Below are positions 20,461 through 32,079 of a DNA stretch of 64,000 nucleotides, piece after piece. A program made the position numbers and the translations under genes. The notes below the pieces were generated by a model. The model worked only from the letters and a program-made list of their open reading frames with translations. It was not told the origin of the DNA and did not search any database. Origin of the DNA: Rhabdophis nuchalis (taxonomy: Eukaryota > Chordata > Lepidosauria > Squamata > Natricidae); assembly GCA_039707465.1 (NCBI GenBank), contig CM077648.1, positions 70,637,619 through 70,701,618 on the forward strand, written 5' to 3'. Each line of letters begins with the position of its first letter. Position 1 is the first letter of the stretch.

Positions 20461-20734
20461 ATTATTTTCAACAAGGGAAATTATTATTATTATTTTATTA
20501 GAAGATTTTATGAAGATTACAGACAATTTCTCCCCCCTCCCCCGACCTCTTCCCCCCTCCCCCCTCCCCAGACTTCCCAGAACAAGCACAGGGTATAACA
20601 TTCACAAGCATAAAACTAAAATATCTTAACAAAATAATACATACATATTATCCCTAGTTCTTTAAATCCTTATAGCTCAAAACATCATAAACATAAACTA
20701 CTTAAAAATATTTCATTCATATGCTATATAAACC

Positions 20735-23700
20735 TTATTTGGATACTTTTTTTTGCATATAATCGATCCATCTTCTCCATTCTAATATATATCTTTCATT
20801 TGAGTGGTCTTTAATATACGATGAAATTTTTGCCATCTCAGCCAAATGCACAACTTTTAAGGTCCATTCCACTGTAGTAGGTGGATCTTGCCAATACTGT
20901 GCCACCAGCAACCTGGCAGCTGTTATCAAGTTCAAAATCAACTTAGTTTCTATTGCTGTGAAATCCGTAACAATTCCAAGCAGGAAAAACTGTGGTGTAA
21001 ATTTAATTTTTTCCCTTAAAATATGTTGAATGATCCACCATATCTTTACCCAGAAAGTCTTAATTTTTTTACAGGTCCACCATATGTGAAAATATGTGAC
21101 ATCTTCACACTCACATCTCCAACATTTGGGTTGTACATGCAAGATAGATTTTTTGGGTCTAGGTGCCATCTGTAAAACATTTTATAGAAATTCTCTCTTA
21201 AGTTTTGGGTTTGTGTGAATCTTACATTTCTAACCCATATCTTCTCCCATGTATCCAACATTATTGGTTCACCTATATTTTGTGCCCATTTTATCATGCA
21301 GTCTTTAACTAAGTCAGTTTCTGAGTCTATTTCCACCAGTACACTGTACAACTTTTTTATGTGCCTTTGACCTTTGTCTCTTATCTGCTTTATCAAATTC
21401 TCATCCTGCTGCAAAATACCAATGTTTTGGTCTTCTCTCCATCTTGCCTGCAGCTGTGCATACTGGAACCAAGTCCTGATAATTCCTTCTTCTCTTAATT
21501 GCTCCCTAGATTTTAATTGTAGTTTAACTCCTTCTTTGTAAAGGAGTTCCTTATAGGTAATCCTCTCTTGCTTTAACTCCACATTTGTATTCTCTATCGC
21601 ATGCCCGGGTACTGTCCATATTGGTAACTTATCATTTAATTTGTATTTATACTTCTTCCAGACCCGCAATAGCATTTCTTAGTATATGACTTTTAAAGGT
21701 CTTATCTATTTTCTTGTCATACACTAAATAAGCATGCCAGCCGTAGAACAGATAATATCCTTCAATATTCAGTAATTTTTCCTCCGTTAAATTGATCCAA
21801 TCCGTAATTGCTGAGAGGGCCGCAGCTTCATAGTACAATCTTAAATTAGGCATCTTAAGACCACCTCTTTCTCGGGTATCTTGCATTATCTTTTGATTAA
21901 CTCGGGGTTTCTTCCCCGCCCACACAAACTTGTTTATACCCTTCTGCCATTCCTTCAGGTTTTCATCTTTTTTAAATATAGATATCATTTGGAAAAGAAA
22001 TAAAAATTTTGGTAAAACATTCATTTTTACAGCTGCTATCCTTCCCAGCAAAGACAGTTGTAACTTTTTCCATTTTTCCATCTCTATCTGAATTTTTTTC
22101 CATAACAGTTCATAATTATGCTGATATAATTTCGTGTTTACAGACATAATATGAACCCCTAAGTATTTAACCTTTGTAACTATTTCATATTTTTAGCTAT
22201 TATCTTTGTTTTGGCTGAATTTATTCTAAAACCAGACACTTTCCCATATGAGCAGATTTTTTCCATCAAAGCTATAATCGATTTTACCAGTTGGGTTAAG
22301 GCAGTGCTCCTCAATTATTTTCTGTCATGCCCCCCCTAGGAAGAAGAAAACATTTCGCGCCCCCCCGCGCGACTGTAAATAGTATCATTTGTCTATAAAA
22401 TTGTTATAAGTACACCTCTGCATAACACTGTATCCTTATTAACGTATAAGAGAATAAAAAAAGAAAGAAATGTGGATCAATTTACAACAAAGAATAGCTT
22501 TATTAACTGTAGCAGAAAAGATTTAAAGTGCATTAGAAATTTAAAAAAAATTAAATCCTTAATTAAACTAAACTGCCGAGGTCAAACGCGCCCCCCTTTA
22601 CGGAGCCTCGCGCCCCCCCTGGGGGGCCCGCCCCACTATTTGAGAAGCACTGGGTTAAGGTAACAACCAGGTCATCCGTGAACGCTCGTAGCTTATACTC
22701 ATGCTGTCTTATTTTAATTTCCTTTATTGCATCCATCCTTCGTATTTTATTTAGTAACATTTCCAACATCAAAATAAACAATAGCGGTGACAAGGGACAA
22801 CTTTGCCTTGTTCCCTTCTCTACATTAAAATTTTCTGTCAAACCACCATTGATTACTATTTGCGCTGTTTGTTTTTGATATATTGCCTTGATGGATTTTG
22901 TAAAATATTCTCCAAATTGCATCTTTTCTATTAATTTTAATAAAAATTGCCAATTCAGTCTATCAAAAGCTTTTTCGGCATCTAAAAAAACCAACACCGC
23001 GGGGACCTGCTTGTTACCTCCCAAATATTCTACTAACAATTTGTCTTACATTACTTTTCATTTGTCTACCATTTATAAAGCCAGTTTGGTCTTGATGAAT
23101 CACTTGTTGCATGGTTGTCATTAATCTATTTGCTAAAATTTTAGCAAAAATCTTATAATCTGTATTTAATAGTAAAATCGGCCTATAATTTTTAGGATCT
23201 GCATGATCTTGCCCATCTTTGGGGATCAACGAGATAAATGCTGTCTTCCAGGTTGGAGTTACATCTCCCGCCTGTTGTATATTATTAAATAATTCCTTCA
23301 GTGGTTCCACTTACAGGAGGTTACACCCTCCTGTAAACTTTTATAATATATAGCTGACAAACCATCCGTACCAGGAACTTTGCCCATTTTCAATTGCGTA
23401 ATAGCAGACAAAATTTCCTCAGAAGTTATCAGTTGGTCTAAGCTTTCTCTCTGTTCACTAGAAATTGTAAAAATGCTCTCTCCCTGCAGATATCTATCTA
23501 TATCTATATCTTGAATTTTATCACCAGTATACAACTTGGAATAAAACTCTAGAAATAATTTTTTAATCAGTTCATATTCAAAAACAACTTTACCTTTATA
23601 ATTATTTTTTTCTATTGTCCTTAATTTTTGCTTTTTTCTCAGCAGATATGCTAACCATCTGCCTGATTTATTGGCGTTACAAAAAGTATTATGTTTTGCA

Positions 23701-24230
23701 TACTGTAAATTAGTTGCTACTTGGTCTGCCATTAGCATATTAAATTGGGCCTTCAGTAAATTAATTACCTCTTTAGCTTTCTTGACCATTGGATTGGCTA
23801 TTAAGACCCGTTCCTGTTTACTAATCTCATCTTCTAGTTCTTTTCTCTTCTCCACTTGTTTTTTCCTGTATTTATTATTCAAGTGTATCAAAACACCTTG
23901 CATATATGCTTTGCTTGCATCCCATACCATTTCCATAGATTTACCTTTCTGCATGTTCATAACAAAAACTCTTTCATAAATTTTTTACACTCTTTTAAAT
24001 TTTCTTCATACCTAAACAAATTGTCATTTAATCTCCAGGACCTCCCAGGCCCTTTCCCATTCCCCAATTCCAGCCAAACTAGACTGTGATCTGACATCGT
24101 TCTTCAACAAATCTTCGTATACTTTACCCTAGTTAAGAGGTTATTAGTAATTAATATAAAGTCAATCCTTGAAAAAGATTGATGTCTATCCGAGACATCA
24201 TCCACCATTTCAATATCTTCTGCCAAACAC
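20735..24230 (-). pseudogene. L1-A ORF2 remnant
   Basis: Blocks in order on minus: endonuclease end (24230-24110, SFSRIDFILITNNLL), linker (23960-23298), RT (SLIPKDGQDHADPKNYRPI, QTGFINGRQMKSNVR, FLDAEKAFDRLNW, GTRQSCPLSPLLF) with the catalytic box read as FTDD near 22690, then the hAT insertion. RT continues past it (22147-21647), followed by the C-terminal region with a Cys pattern (CWRCECEDVTYFHIWWTC at about 21120-21070). Several frameshifts and stops separate the blocks. The FTDD box replaces the usual F/YADD. Confidence 0.88.
22302..22652. mobile_element. Non-autonomous hAT element (351 bp)
   Basis: The ends are CAGTGCTCCTCAATTATT and the complement of a right end starting CAGTGCTTCTCAAATAGT. 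An exact 8-bp duplication GGTTAAGG lies at 22294-22301 and 22653-22660. The interior carries C-runs (CGCGCCCCCC) and no transposase. It interrupts the L1-A RT. Confidence 0.93.
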
Positions 24231-24545
24231 CTAAATGCCAATAATATGTCCTCTCTGATTTCCTGGTTCCGAATTGCAATCTCTTGAGATAGACTGTATT
24301 TTTTCATTAGTTTCAGCAATTTGTCCATTAGTCTCATCAATTTTTTCATTAATTTCATTGATTTTCACACTAAACACCACTGCCATTTTTTTATTTGAAG
24401 CTTCCAGGGCTAATTGTAACATAGCCAACGTTAAAGTCTGTGGCTCTGTTGGAAGGGCTACAGCTTGCAATCTAGAGTGCGTTGGGGAACTTCCTGCACT
24501 TCCAATCCCTTTCACAGGAACAGTCTTAACAGGTTTTGAGGCCAT
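24231..24545 (-). pseudogene. L1-A ORF1 start fused to ORF2 endonuclease
   Basis: The frame opens MASKPVKTVPVKGIGSAG at 24545 and enters a heptad-rich region (INEINEKIDETNGQIAETNEK) typical of an L1 ORF1 coiled coil. By about 24290-24250 it passes into sequence that in another frame is the end of ORF2 endonuclease (AEDIEMVDD). The rest of ORF1 and most of the endonuclease are deleted. This ORF1 N-terminus differs from that at 25911, so two L1 subfamilies are present. Confidence 0.7.
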
Positions 24546-24711
24546 TTCAAATTTAAACTTATTCTTTTTCTTATAATCTTGTAATCAGAAGCCAAAAAGA
24601 GAAAAGTCCTTCAAATTTCAACAATTCAGCAATTTCCAAGTTATAAAGTCCTCCTCCTTCCACTGAAAAGCTTTACAAACTAGAGGCTAATTAGAAAGTG
24701 AAGCTTTCTTG

Positions 24712-26810
24712 TTTTGAAAAAGTGTTATTGGTTTTAACAATTTATATATTGGGAAAGGGATAGATAAGGTAATAGATAATATTTGAAGCTTCCACATCGG
24801 GTCTGATGACCGCCTCCGAGTCTTCATACATATTCAATTAAAAAGAAATCATTAAAGGGAAGGGGTACATACATTTTAAAATCATAAATTTTCATATTAT
24901 TTCATACATTCAATTACTTTATACTATTGACATCCGTACAGGAATTACTAAAGATAATATAACAAATTATTTTTGCGATCTGAGCCTCTTTGCTATGGTC
25001 TCTTCCTCCTCCCCCCCACCAGCAGGCGGACCCGTGGCCCCTCCTGTTCCCATCTCATCGTCATCCAGAATTGAGGAATGTTTTTTAAGAAAATTATGCG
25101 CCTCTTCAACTGTTTTGATTCTGACTCTTCCTCCCTCCCAGAATACCAGCATCCCTTCAGGCATCAACCACTTGAACCACACCCCCTTTTTGAATAATTT
25201 TTTAGTTAAGAAGGAATAATTCCTTCTTATATCTCTTATTTTCTTTGGGATCTGCTTCAATATGGCCACCTCGTTTTGCTGATACATCAAAGGGCCCCCT
25301 CTTTGCGCTCTCAGTATCTCCTCTCTCGTTGACCTTCTTATAAATTTAATATGTATCTCTCTGGGTACCTCATTTATTCTGACAAATGCTGAGTTAATTC
25401 TATAAATCAAATCAATGTCCCCCCAAATAAATTCCTTATCTTTCTTAATATAATCCGCTAACATAGTAGCCATCAGCTCTCTCAGATTCTCATTGGGTAA
25501 TTCAGGAACATTCTGGAATCTTAAGAAAAAAGACATGCGTTCAAAATCAATTTTAGACATTTGACCAGTAATATCTGTAAGTTCTTTCTTAAAGTCTTTT
25601 ATCTCTTCCTTCATCTCAACCGCCCCCCCTTCCAGCCCCACAATTTTTTGTTTATTATTTGTTATTTCTCTTTGCGCCTCCAATAATTCCAATCTTGTGC
25701 TTAAATTGTCTTTCCAGATTTGTTGCATTTCATTCATTATTCTTTGAAACATCTCCTCTACATTTAATGGCTGAGGGCTTGGTGACTTAGGATCCTCTAC
25801 TTCTGTTTCCTTCTGTAACATTGCTGAAATCTTTGGTTGTGAGGATGGGCTGGGTCTTGTAGATGCTGGAGCAGAGCTTGGTTTCCCAGATGGGGGTTTC
25901 CTCGATGCCATAATTAAAGTTTTAGGTGTTAGTGCGTAGAGAGGAAGAAAGGGAAGAAAAAATGGCACTGTTGGGCGGGCAGTCTGTGAAGTCCGAGACA
26001 AAAGCAGCTGGAGTTCAAATTGAGTTTATAACGTCCAGAGAGAAAAAGGAAAAAAAAAGAAAAATTTTCCAAACAAAACAGAAAGTTTCACAAAGGGAGA
26101 AAACACCGAGAGACACCAGAGCAGGTCCTTTTCTTATATATTTTAAAATCAGTCTAATTTTGTTAAAATAGAGGAATGCTTGTTTAAAAAAAAAAAATTC
26201 CATCCTGAGAACAAAGAGAACGCCATCTTTCCGCCTTGCTGGCAGAGTGGGAAAAGAGAAAGTAGGAACAGTCAATTTAAAATGTAGCAAGGCGCCAGAT
26301 ACATTGTTTAACAGCAAATCCCTTGGTTAAGAAGAAACTTCCTTTTTCAATAAATCCGACGGAAGTCACTTTCGCTCTTTCCGCAGCGCGGAACTCTTTA
26401 TACAAGCCGCTTTAATTCCAGGGGGGTTGTTTCCAACTCCCCCCTATCTTCTCTTTCCATCAGATTGAATGTAAAAAAAAAATCCAAATAAGGCACATAC
26501 CATTATTTTTTAATCCGGAGCCTCGGCGCAGCCATACAGCCCCGGAGTTTCAGCTTCTTCTTACATCCTCCATGTTCCAGCGTCTTCAGCGAAGGGGAAA
26601 CTCCCCCCGCGAAAGTTCCCCAGCCCCTAGGGCGAAGCAGGAGCAGCCCCCTGACTGCCGTCGAGATGGGGGCCCTCTCTGCAAGCCGCCCGTGCAGAGG
26701 GGGGGGATTTTAAACCTCCCCCCCCCGCGCCCAAGGGCGCAGCTGAGGCAACACAGTGGCGGATGCGAGGATCCGCGTCTGTCCGCGTCCGAAGCCGGAA
26801 ACGATCTCCA
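24712..26810 (-). mobile_element. ORF1-only L1 (HAL1-like), 2.1 kb, with 17-bp TSD
   Basis: An exact 17-bp direct repeat AAAGTGAAGCTTTCTTG lies at 24695-24711 and 26811-26827. The minus strand carries a 5'UTR of about 0.9 kb (GC-rich, C/G-run segment near 26700), an intact ORF1 (25911-24967) and about 255 bases of 3' sequence, and no ORF2. Both ends are fixed by the duplication, so ORF2 was absent when it inserted or was lost cleanly later. The poly(A) tail is weak. Its 5'UTR matches 5666-6035 in another copy. Confidence 0.85.
24967..25911 (-). CDS. L1 ORF1p, intact frame (314 aa)
   Basis: ORF1p coats L1 RNA as a trimer and has nucleic-acid chaperone activity. The start is the ATG at 25911, reading MASRKPPSGKPSSAP, which matches the start in the copy at 5665; an upstream in-frame extension lies in the 5'UTR. 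A Ser/Pro-rich N-terminus (1-60) is followed by a predicted coiled coil (about 75-130), an RRM-like domain (about 130-225, with RMSFFLRFQNVPE) and a C-terminal domain (about 225-285, with IKFIRRSTREEILRAQ and WFKWLMPEGMLVFW), then an acidic, Gly-rich tail. No stop or frameshift is seen. ORF2 does not follow. Confidence 0.85.
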   Translation of the reverse strand: MASRKPPSGKPSSAPASTRPSPSSQPKISAMLQKETEVEDPKSPSPQPLNVEEMFQRIMNEMQQIWKDNLSTRLELLEAQREITNNKQKIVGLEGGAVEMKEEIKDFKKELTDITGQMSKIDFERMSFFLRFQNVPELPNENLRELMATMLADYIKKDKEFIWGDIDLIYRINSAFVRINEVPREIHIKFIRRSTREEILRAQRGGPLMYQQNEVAILKQIPKKIRDIRRNYSFLTKKLFKKGVWFKWLMPEGMLVFWEGGRVRIKTVEEAHNFLKKHSSILDDDEMGTGGATGPPAGGGEEEETIAKRLRSQK

Positions 26811-27311
26811 AAAGTGAAGCTTTCTTGACTTCCACTTTCCCCCGCGCTTTCAAACCTCATTCGCCATTTTGTTGCAGCTTCTAGTTGCTTACATCCGAAG
26901 GAGGTTACAAGTTTAGGAGTTAAATGTAAATACTTGCAGTTTGAACTCTCCAGGCTTGTCCTGTCTGCTTCCATTCATTCTTATGTAAAATCCTTCCTTT
27001 TGGTCCCAGCAGAATTGGTCGCGGCTTCTGGCTCCGCTTTTGCGGAATCGTCCCTGGTCCGGAGGAGATTGACAGGCTGCTAGGGAGCTCGCACCTCTTG
27101 TGTCCCAGGATTCCTCTTGGGGCACTTTGGAGGCTCTACCTTCGCCTGTCGGCTCTGCTCTCTCCCCTTTTCCCGGGGAGAGGGTTTTCAAACCGCCAGA
27201 CAGCTGTTTTCTGGCTGTTCTGGCGGCTTTTGCAGTGCCGGGGATCGGGCACCCATAAAAGAGCGTCGGCGAAGCTCGCGGAGCCAACCGGAAGTGACAA
27301 GGGAAATTATT

Positions 27312-28384
27312 TTAAAGATCCTTTGAAATCTCTGAACTGAATACCTTATTTACACAGATAATCCTTGAATTATGACTGTAACAGAGCTGGTTTTAAGTCA
27401 TAACAGTTGTAAAATGGGTCATCATGTGACCAACCTGGTTTTGCAAATTTTTTGAAGTGGTTTTGTGAATACAGTGGTCATAAAACAAATGACATTGTCA
27501 TTAAGCAAATGCTGTGGTCATTAAGTAAAGCCATTATTCAGTATGGCACATTATGTCCAAAACTCAGAATTAAATGCCATTTTTGGCAAAACCATTGTAA
27601 AATGCAATCACATCAGCCATGGGTTCCTACCAGTTCAGACTGGTTTGGCCAAACTGGTAGTGGTTTGGCAGCCTGGGTTGCTGAAACTGGCAACGACCCA
27701 GGCCTGCCATGCCTCTGAACCAGTTCCCCCATCACTCACTCTGCCCACCCAGCCCATCCACTTTTCCCCACTCATCTCCCGGGAGGCTTAGCTGCCTAAG
27801 CTGCCTTGCCTACCTAAGCTGCCATGTGGTGCCTGCCTTGCATCCCAACTGAGCTGCCTCCTCCTGCCTACGGGTAAGTCTTGTTAGTCCCCGCTTCCCA
27901 GAGCTTCCTGCGCTCCCTCCACTGTTATCACCAGGCTGGCAATTGTACTTTTCCCCACCTCTTCCAGGAGTCCCCATGAGCCCCATTTGTGCTCCTGGAA
28001 GGTTTCAGGATGCCTGCTAGGCCCAAAACAGGGTTTGGAGGGGTGCCCCCCACACCTGTTTTGGCTCCCAGGAGGTCTGCTGGGCCCAAAACAGGGTGTT
28101 TGGGGGGGGGTGCCTAGCAAGCCTCCCTACAGTCCCACAGGAGCAAAAACAAGCTGAGTGGGGGGGCTTCAAGGGAAAAAGAAAGAAATGCTCACTGTTT
28201 GGGGATCCCAAAGTGCATGGAGCTTGAGTCTGAGAGCTTACTGAAAGTGCTGCTAGTTACGCTTGCTCAGGTAAGCTAATAAATAGTGGAGCTCTAAGAA
28301 TGCAAGATGATCAGTGGGCATGTTCTCAGTTTCAAAACATCTGGCTTTTCTTCCTCCTACCAAAGACCACCTGGGGTTCTTCAC
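27312..28384. other. PRICKLE1 intron with degenerate MITE-like repeats
   Basis: About 27350-27540 is a decayed dispersed repeat (AAGTCATAACAG, GTCATCATGTGACC, GTGGTCATTAAG units) of the type also seen at 42036-42340. About 27596-27700 has a TTCCTACCAGTTCAGACTGG segment. About 28015-28110 contains a tandem duplication of a GGCCCAAAACAGGG unit. No gene is recognised. Confidence 0.5.
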
Positions 28385-28665
28385 AGGAAGGGAGGGAAGA
28401 AGGAAGAGGGAGGGAGAGGAGAAAGAAAGAGGGTGGGAAAGGAGAAAAGAAAGAAAGGGAGGGAAGGGAGAAAGAAAGAAGGAAAGAAAAGAGGGTGGGA
28501 AGGGAGAAAAAAAGGGAAGGAAGGGAGAAAGAAAGAGGAAGGGGAGAAATAAAGAGGAAGCGGAGAAAGGGAAGGAAGAAAGAAAAGGAGGGAAGGGAAA
28601 ATGAATGAGATATGGGCGGATGGATGGATGGATGGAAGGAGGGAGGGAGAAAAAAAGGAAAGGAA
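28385..28665 (+). repeat. Polypurine GGAA/GAAA microsatellite
   Basis: About 280 bases are almost pure purine with GGGA, GAAA and GGAA units, ending in a short GGAT array. Open frames here are repeat artefacts. Confidence 0.93.
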
Positions 28666-28731
28666 GAAAGCACCACAAACCTAGGACTAGACAGTTTCAG
28701 AGGATGCTTTGAAACAGCACAGCAATCCAGG

Positions 28732-29034
28732 TGTGAAGCTCCCAAGAGAAAACCTAATTAATTTACGACCCTCGAAACAAAGTTAAAAAAAACATCAATT
28801 TGCCTCTGGTGGAGACAAAACTGAAAATCATTTAATGGCATCTGAACTTTACCCCTGTGTCCCCGCCCTTCTGCCTAGATCATAAATTACATCAGTCAAG
28901 AAGAAATTGTTTGAATCTAGGCATGCGCATTCATAGGCCAGCTTGAGATTCCATTCTGACCACAGGTATGCCTGGAATCCTCTTTTTTCTATGGCAGCTC
29001 GATAGTAGTCATGGTGATATTTTGTGAGCTGACA
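28732..29034 (-). repeat. Gypsy-2 left (3') LTR
   Basis: As read on +, it begins TGTGAAGCTCCCAAGAG and ends GAGCTGACA, so it has TG/CA termini. It matches 32686-33000 along its length and is distantly similar to the Gypsy-3 LTRs. Confidence 0.9.
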
Positions 29035-29365
29035 TCTGGCTCCCCTCACTTCCTGAAAGCCACCTATGGGAAACAAAACAGTTTGAGTACATGTGGGATG
29101 CGTTCCTCCCCTAGGTTTGCTCTGATTTTCTGCATGGAATTTTGCTATAAGGCAATCAGCCTGGATGTTTCTATGCTTCACCCAAGATGCCTCTGATAAG
29201 GGGTAACCCTTCTACTTAATTAGGTATTGGAATTGTCTCCTGCGTCACCTCGAATCAAGGACTCGTTGAACTTCATAATGGGTTTGGCCCCCTATGACCA
29301 TAGGGCCTGGGGGCGCCTGGGGTAGCGGTCGCAGGGTGGATCCGTGCACGGGTTTCAAAAGGCTG

Positions 29366-30160
29366 CTATGAAACGATTCGTGTATCTTCCCCAGCAATCG
29401 AGGCAGTTTTAATTACACTGACTGGGTTGATGATGTTTACTATGGGGAATGGTCCCACAAATTTCGGGCCCAGTTTCTTGCTAGGCAGTTTTAATCTCAA
29501 GTATTTTGTGGAGAGGTAAACCTTCTCTCCTACCCAGAACGGTTGTTGCAGAGTCCAGTGTTTATCTGCCTGTTTCTTGTAGGTTTGTGCTGCTTTAGCC
29601 AGTACTTTCTTGACATTTTCCCAAGTTGGTTTCAGCATCGACATCCAATCACTCAAGCTGACTGAGGAGGGAGGGTTCCTTGGATATTCAGGCATTGGGA
29701 CAAAGTCCATGCCGCTCACTACTTTGAACAGCATGAGTCCTGTACTACTGTGAACAGTATTATTGTACGCGACCTCAATAAAAGATAAAAGGCCTGCCCA
29801 ATTCGTGTAGCACCTCAGGTACTGCTCTATCATGGTGTTCAGTCTCTCTTCTGCCCCATTAGTGCTCGGATGAAAAGCTGAACTAAGACCCTGAGATAAC
29901 CCAATGGACTGTAGAAACTCCCTCCAGAACTTAGCTGTGAACTGGACCCTTCTGTCTGAGTTGATTCTTTGAGGTACTCCATGCAGTAGGTAGATATGCT
30001 TCACAAACAGTTTAGCCAGCTTGTGAGCTGTGGGTAGTCTGCTACACGGTATGAAGTGTGCCTGTTTGGAGAACAGATCTATTACAGTCCAAATCACAGT
30101 GTTTCACTTTTTGGCAACTCGACTATAAAGTCCATTGCGATCTCCTCCCACGGCTTCGTT
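29366..30160 (-). pseudogene. Gypsy-2 integrase core and C-terminus
   Basis: The minus strand encodes the integrase core: WTVIDLFSKQAHFIPCS (first Asp), GVPQRINSDRRVQF (second Asp) and the S-x-FHPSTNGAEER stretch (Glu). The C-terminal domain follows, with FWVGEKVYLSTKYL and LGPKFVGPFPIV. SDRRVQF replaces the SDRGVQF seen in the Gypsy-3 copy. The frame breaks from the preceding zinc finger near 30110. Confidence 0.87.
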
Positions 30161-30163
30161 GGC

Positions 30164-30967
30164 TCAGCTACAACTTTTCATGTACCTATCCACATTTTTC
30201 TTTATACTAGGCCACCAGAATTGCCTCTGGGCTAAGTGTAAAGTCTTTAGGAACCCAAAGTGGCCTGGCAGTTTAGCGTCATGGCTCCTCTGGAGAACTA
30301 GGGTACATAGGGATTCTGGGACATAGAGTTTTGTCTCCTTCCATACAAGGTCATCTCTTTTCATTAAGATGTGTTGGTTGTTTTGGAACCAGGGGTCTGC
30401 TAGTAGTTCAGTTTTTAGCTTCGAGGTTAGGTCGCTTGCAGGTTGGTTTTGCCGGTCACGGTGTTGCCATCTGGTGGTCGCTTCGGTAGCTATTTGGGTA
30501 GAGGGAATGATGGCATCTACCACCTGCTCCTGTTCACATTTGTACTTGGGCATGTGGGAGAGGGCGTCAGCTAGAAAGTTCCTCTGCCCTGGAATGTGCT
30601 TTAGTACAAAGTCGATGTGGTTGAAATATTGAGCCCATCGGACTTGTTTGGGTGATAGTTTCCGTGGGGTCCTGAGAGCTTCCAGACTTTTGAAATCGGT
30701 CCAGACTTTAAATGGCTTCTGGCCTCCTTCCAACAGGTGTATCCAGGCTAGCAGTGCCCATCTCACTGCGAAAGCCTCCTTTTCCCAGGCAGCCCATCGT
30801 CTCTCTGTGTCTGTGAGCTTGCAGGAGGTGCAGGTGCAGGGTTGTAAGTTTCCTTGGTTGTTTCTTTGGAGTAGCACTGCTCCCACTGCTACGTCACTGG
30901 CATCTGCCTGGATCACGAAAGGTTGTTTGGTGTCAGGATGCTTCAGTACCGGCTCCTTTGCAAACAT
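30164..30967 (-). pseudogene. Gypsy-2 RNase H and integrase zinc finger
   Basis: A 267-codon open frame covers the RT thumb and RNase H (PFVIQADASDVAVGAVLL, KEAFAVRWALLAW, WTDFKSLEAL, FLADALSHMP). It then runs into the integrase HHCC finger (HDAKLPGHFGFLKTLHL) and ends at KSCS, losing the last cysteines. It is the best preserved block of this copy. Confidence 0.87.
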
Positions 30968-30979
30968 TTCTTTTAGTGT

Positions 30980-31979
30980 TTAGAACGCCTTTTGGCAGGT
31001 TAGGTCCCACTGTAGGGGTTGTCCTGGACAAGGTTTTGTTCCTGGGCTCCCTGTCTTCAGGAGGTCCGTCAGGGGTTTGGCAATCTTCGCAAAGGAGGGG
31101 ATGAATTGCCTGTAGAAGTTTGCGAACCCTAGGAAGCTTTGTAGCTGTCTGCTGGTGCGAGGGGGTTGCCAGCTTAGGACGGCTTGCACTTTGGCTGGGT
31201 CCATCTCTATTCCCTCATTTGACACTCGGTAACCCAGGTAGTCTAACCGTGCATGGTGGAATTCGCATTTTGTTACCATTTTGATAAAGGTTGGCTCCCA
31301 GACGTTTTTCCAGTACTTGGCAGACCAGGGGTACATGGTCATCAGTGGTCTCATGTAGATAAGGATGTCATCTAGGTAGACGAGGATCCCCTTGTAGAGG
31401 TACTCATGCAACACCTCATTTATTAACTGCATGAATACCGCTGGGGGCCCTGCAGTCCAAAAGGCATCATTTTGAATTGGAAGCTCCCTAGGGGACTGTT
31501 GAACGCTGTTTTCCACTCATCTCCCTCTGATAGGTACTCGGTAGTATGCATTTCTGAGGTCTAGTCTCGTGAAGACTTTTCCCTTGGCCAAGTGAGATAG
31601 CATATTTTTCATGAGGGGGAGGGAGTGTAGGTTGTGTACGCACACTGCATTTATACCTTGAAAGTGCACACACGACCTCATAGTTCCATCTTTTTTCTCT
31701 TTGAAGGACTGGTGCAGCGACCCGTGGTTTGGCTGGCTCAATGAACCCCGTTGCTAGGTTTTTGTCTATGTATTTGCGCATCTCTTGCATTTCTCTGGGC
31801 ATCATTGCATACAGTTTGCGCTTGGGTAATTTTGCCCCGGGGATGATTTTGATGGCACAATCTGTCTCCCTGTGGGGAGGCATAACATCACACTCGGCCT
31901 CGCTGAATACTTCTGCGAGGTCCTGACATTCCATCGGAATCAGTTCGGCCTCTGGGGTTTTGTCAAATGTGGTTGCCAA
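30980..31979 (-). pseudogene. Gypsy-2 reverse transcriptase
   Basis: The N-terminal block (31979-31520) reads KLPKRKLYAMMPREMQ, ATGFIEPAKPRVAAP and, after frame changes, [15 protein letters not shown]. The C-terminal block (31516-30980) reads [19 protein letters not shown], the catalytic VYLDDILIYM and LQSFLGFANFYRQFIPSF. The PFG motif ahead of APAVF is disrupted by a frameshift near 31460. Confidence 0.87.
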
Positions 31980-32079
31980 TTGTTCTCATGGGCTCTCCTG
32001 GGGGGTTCCTAGCGTGGGTGACATTCCTGCTTGCTGGTGGGGGAGGGGATGAGGGCCCCTTGATATCCTAAGTCTGCGG

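Larger units (their letters stand above)
20486..27296 (-). mobile_element. L1-A: near full-span L1 with internal deletion, hosting two other elements
   Basis: An exact 15-bp target duplication ACAAGGGAAATTATT lies at 20471-20485 and 27297-27311. Minus-strand contents in order: GC-rich 5'UTR (27296-26828), more 5'UTR (24711-24546), an ORF1 start (24545), endonuclease end and RT of ORF2 (about 24230-20735) and a 3'UTR with an ATT-rich tail. An ORF1-only element (24712-26810) sits in the 5'UTR and a hAT element (22302-22652) in ORF2. ORF1 is fused to the endonuclease end by deletion near 24250. Confidence 0.9.
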
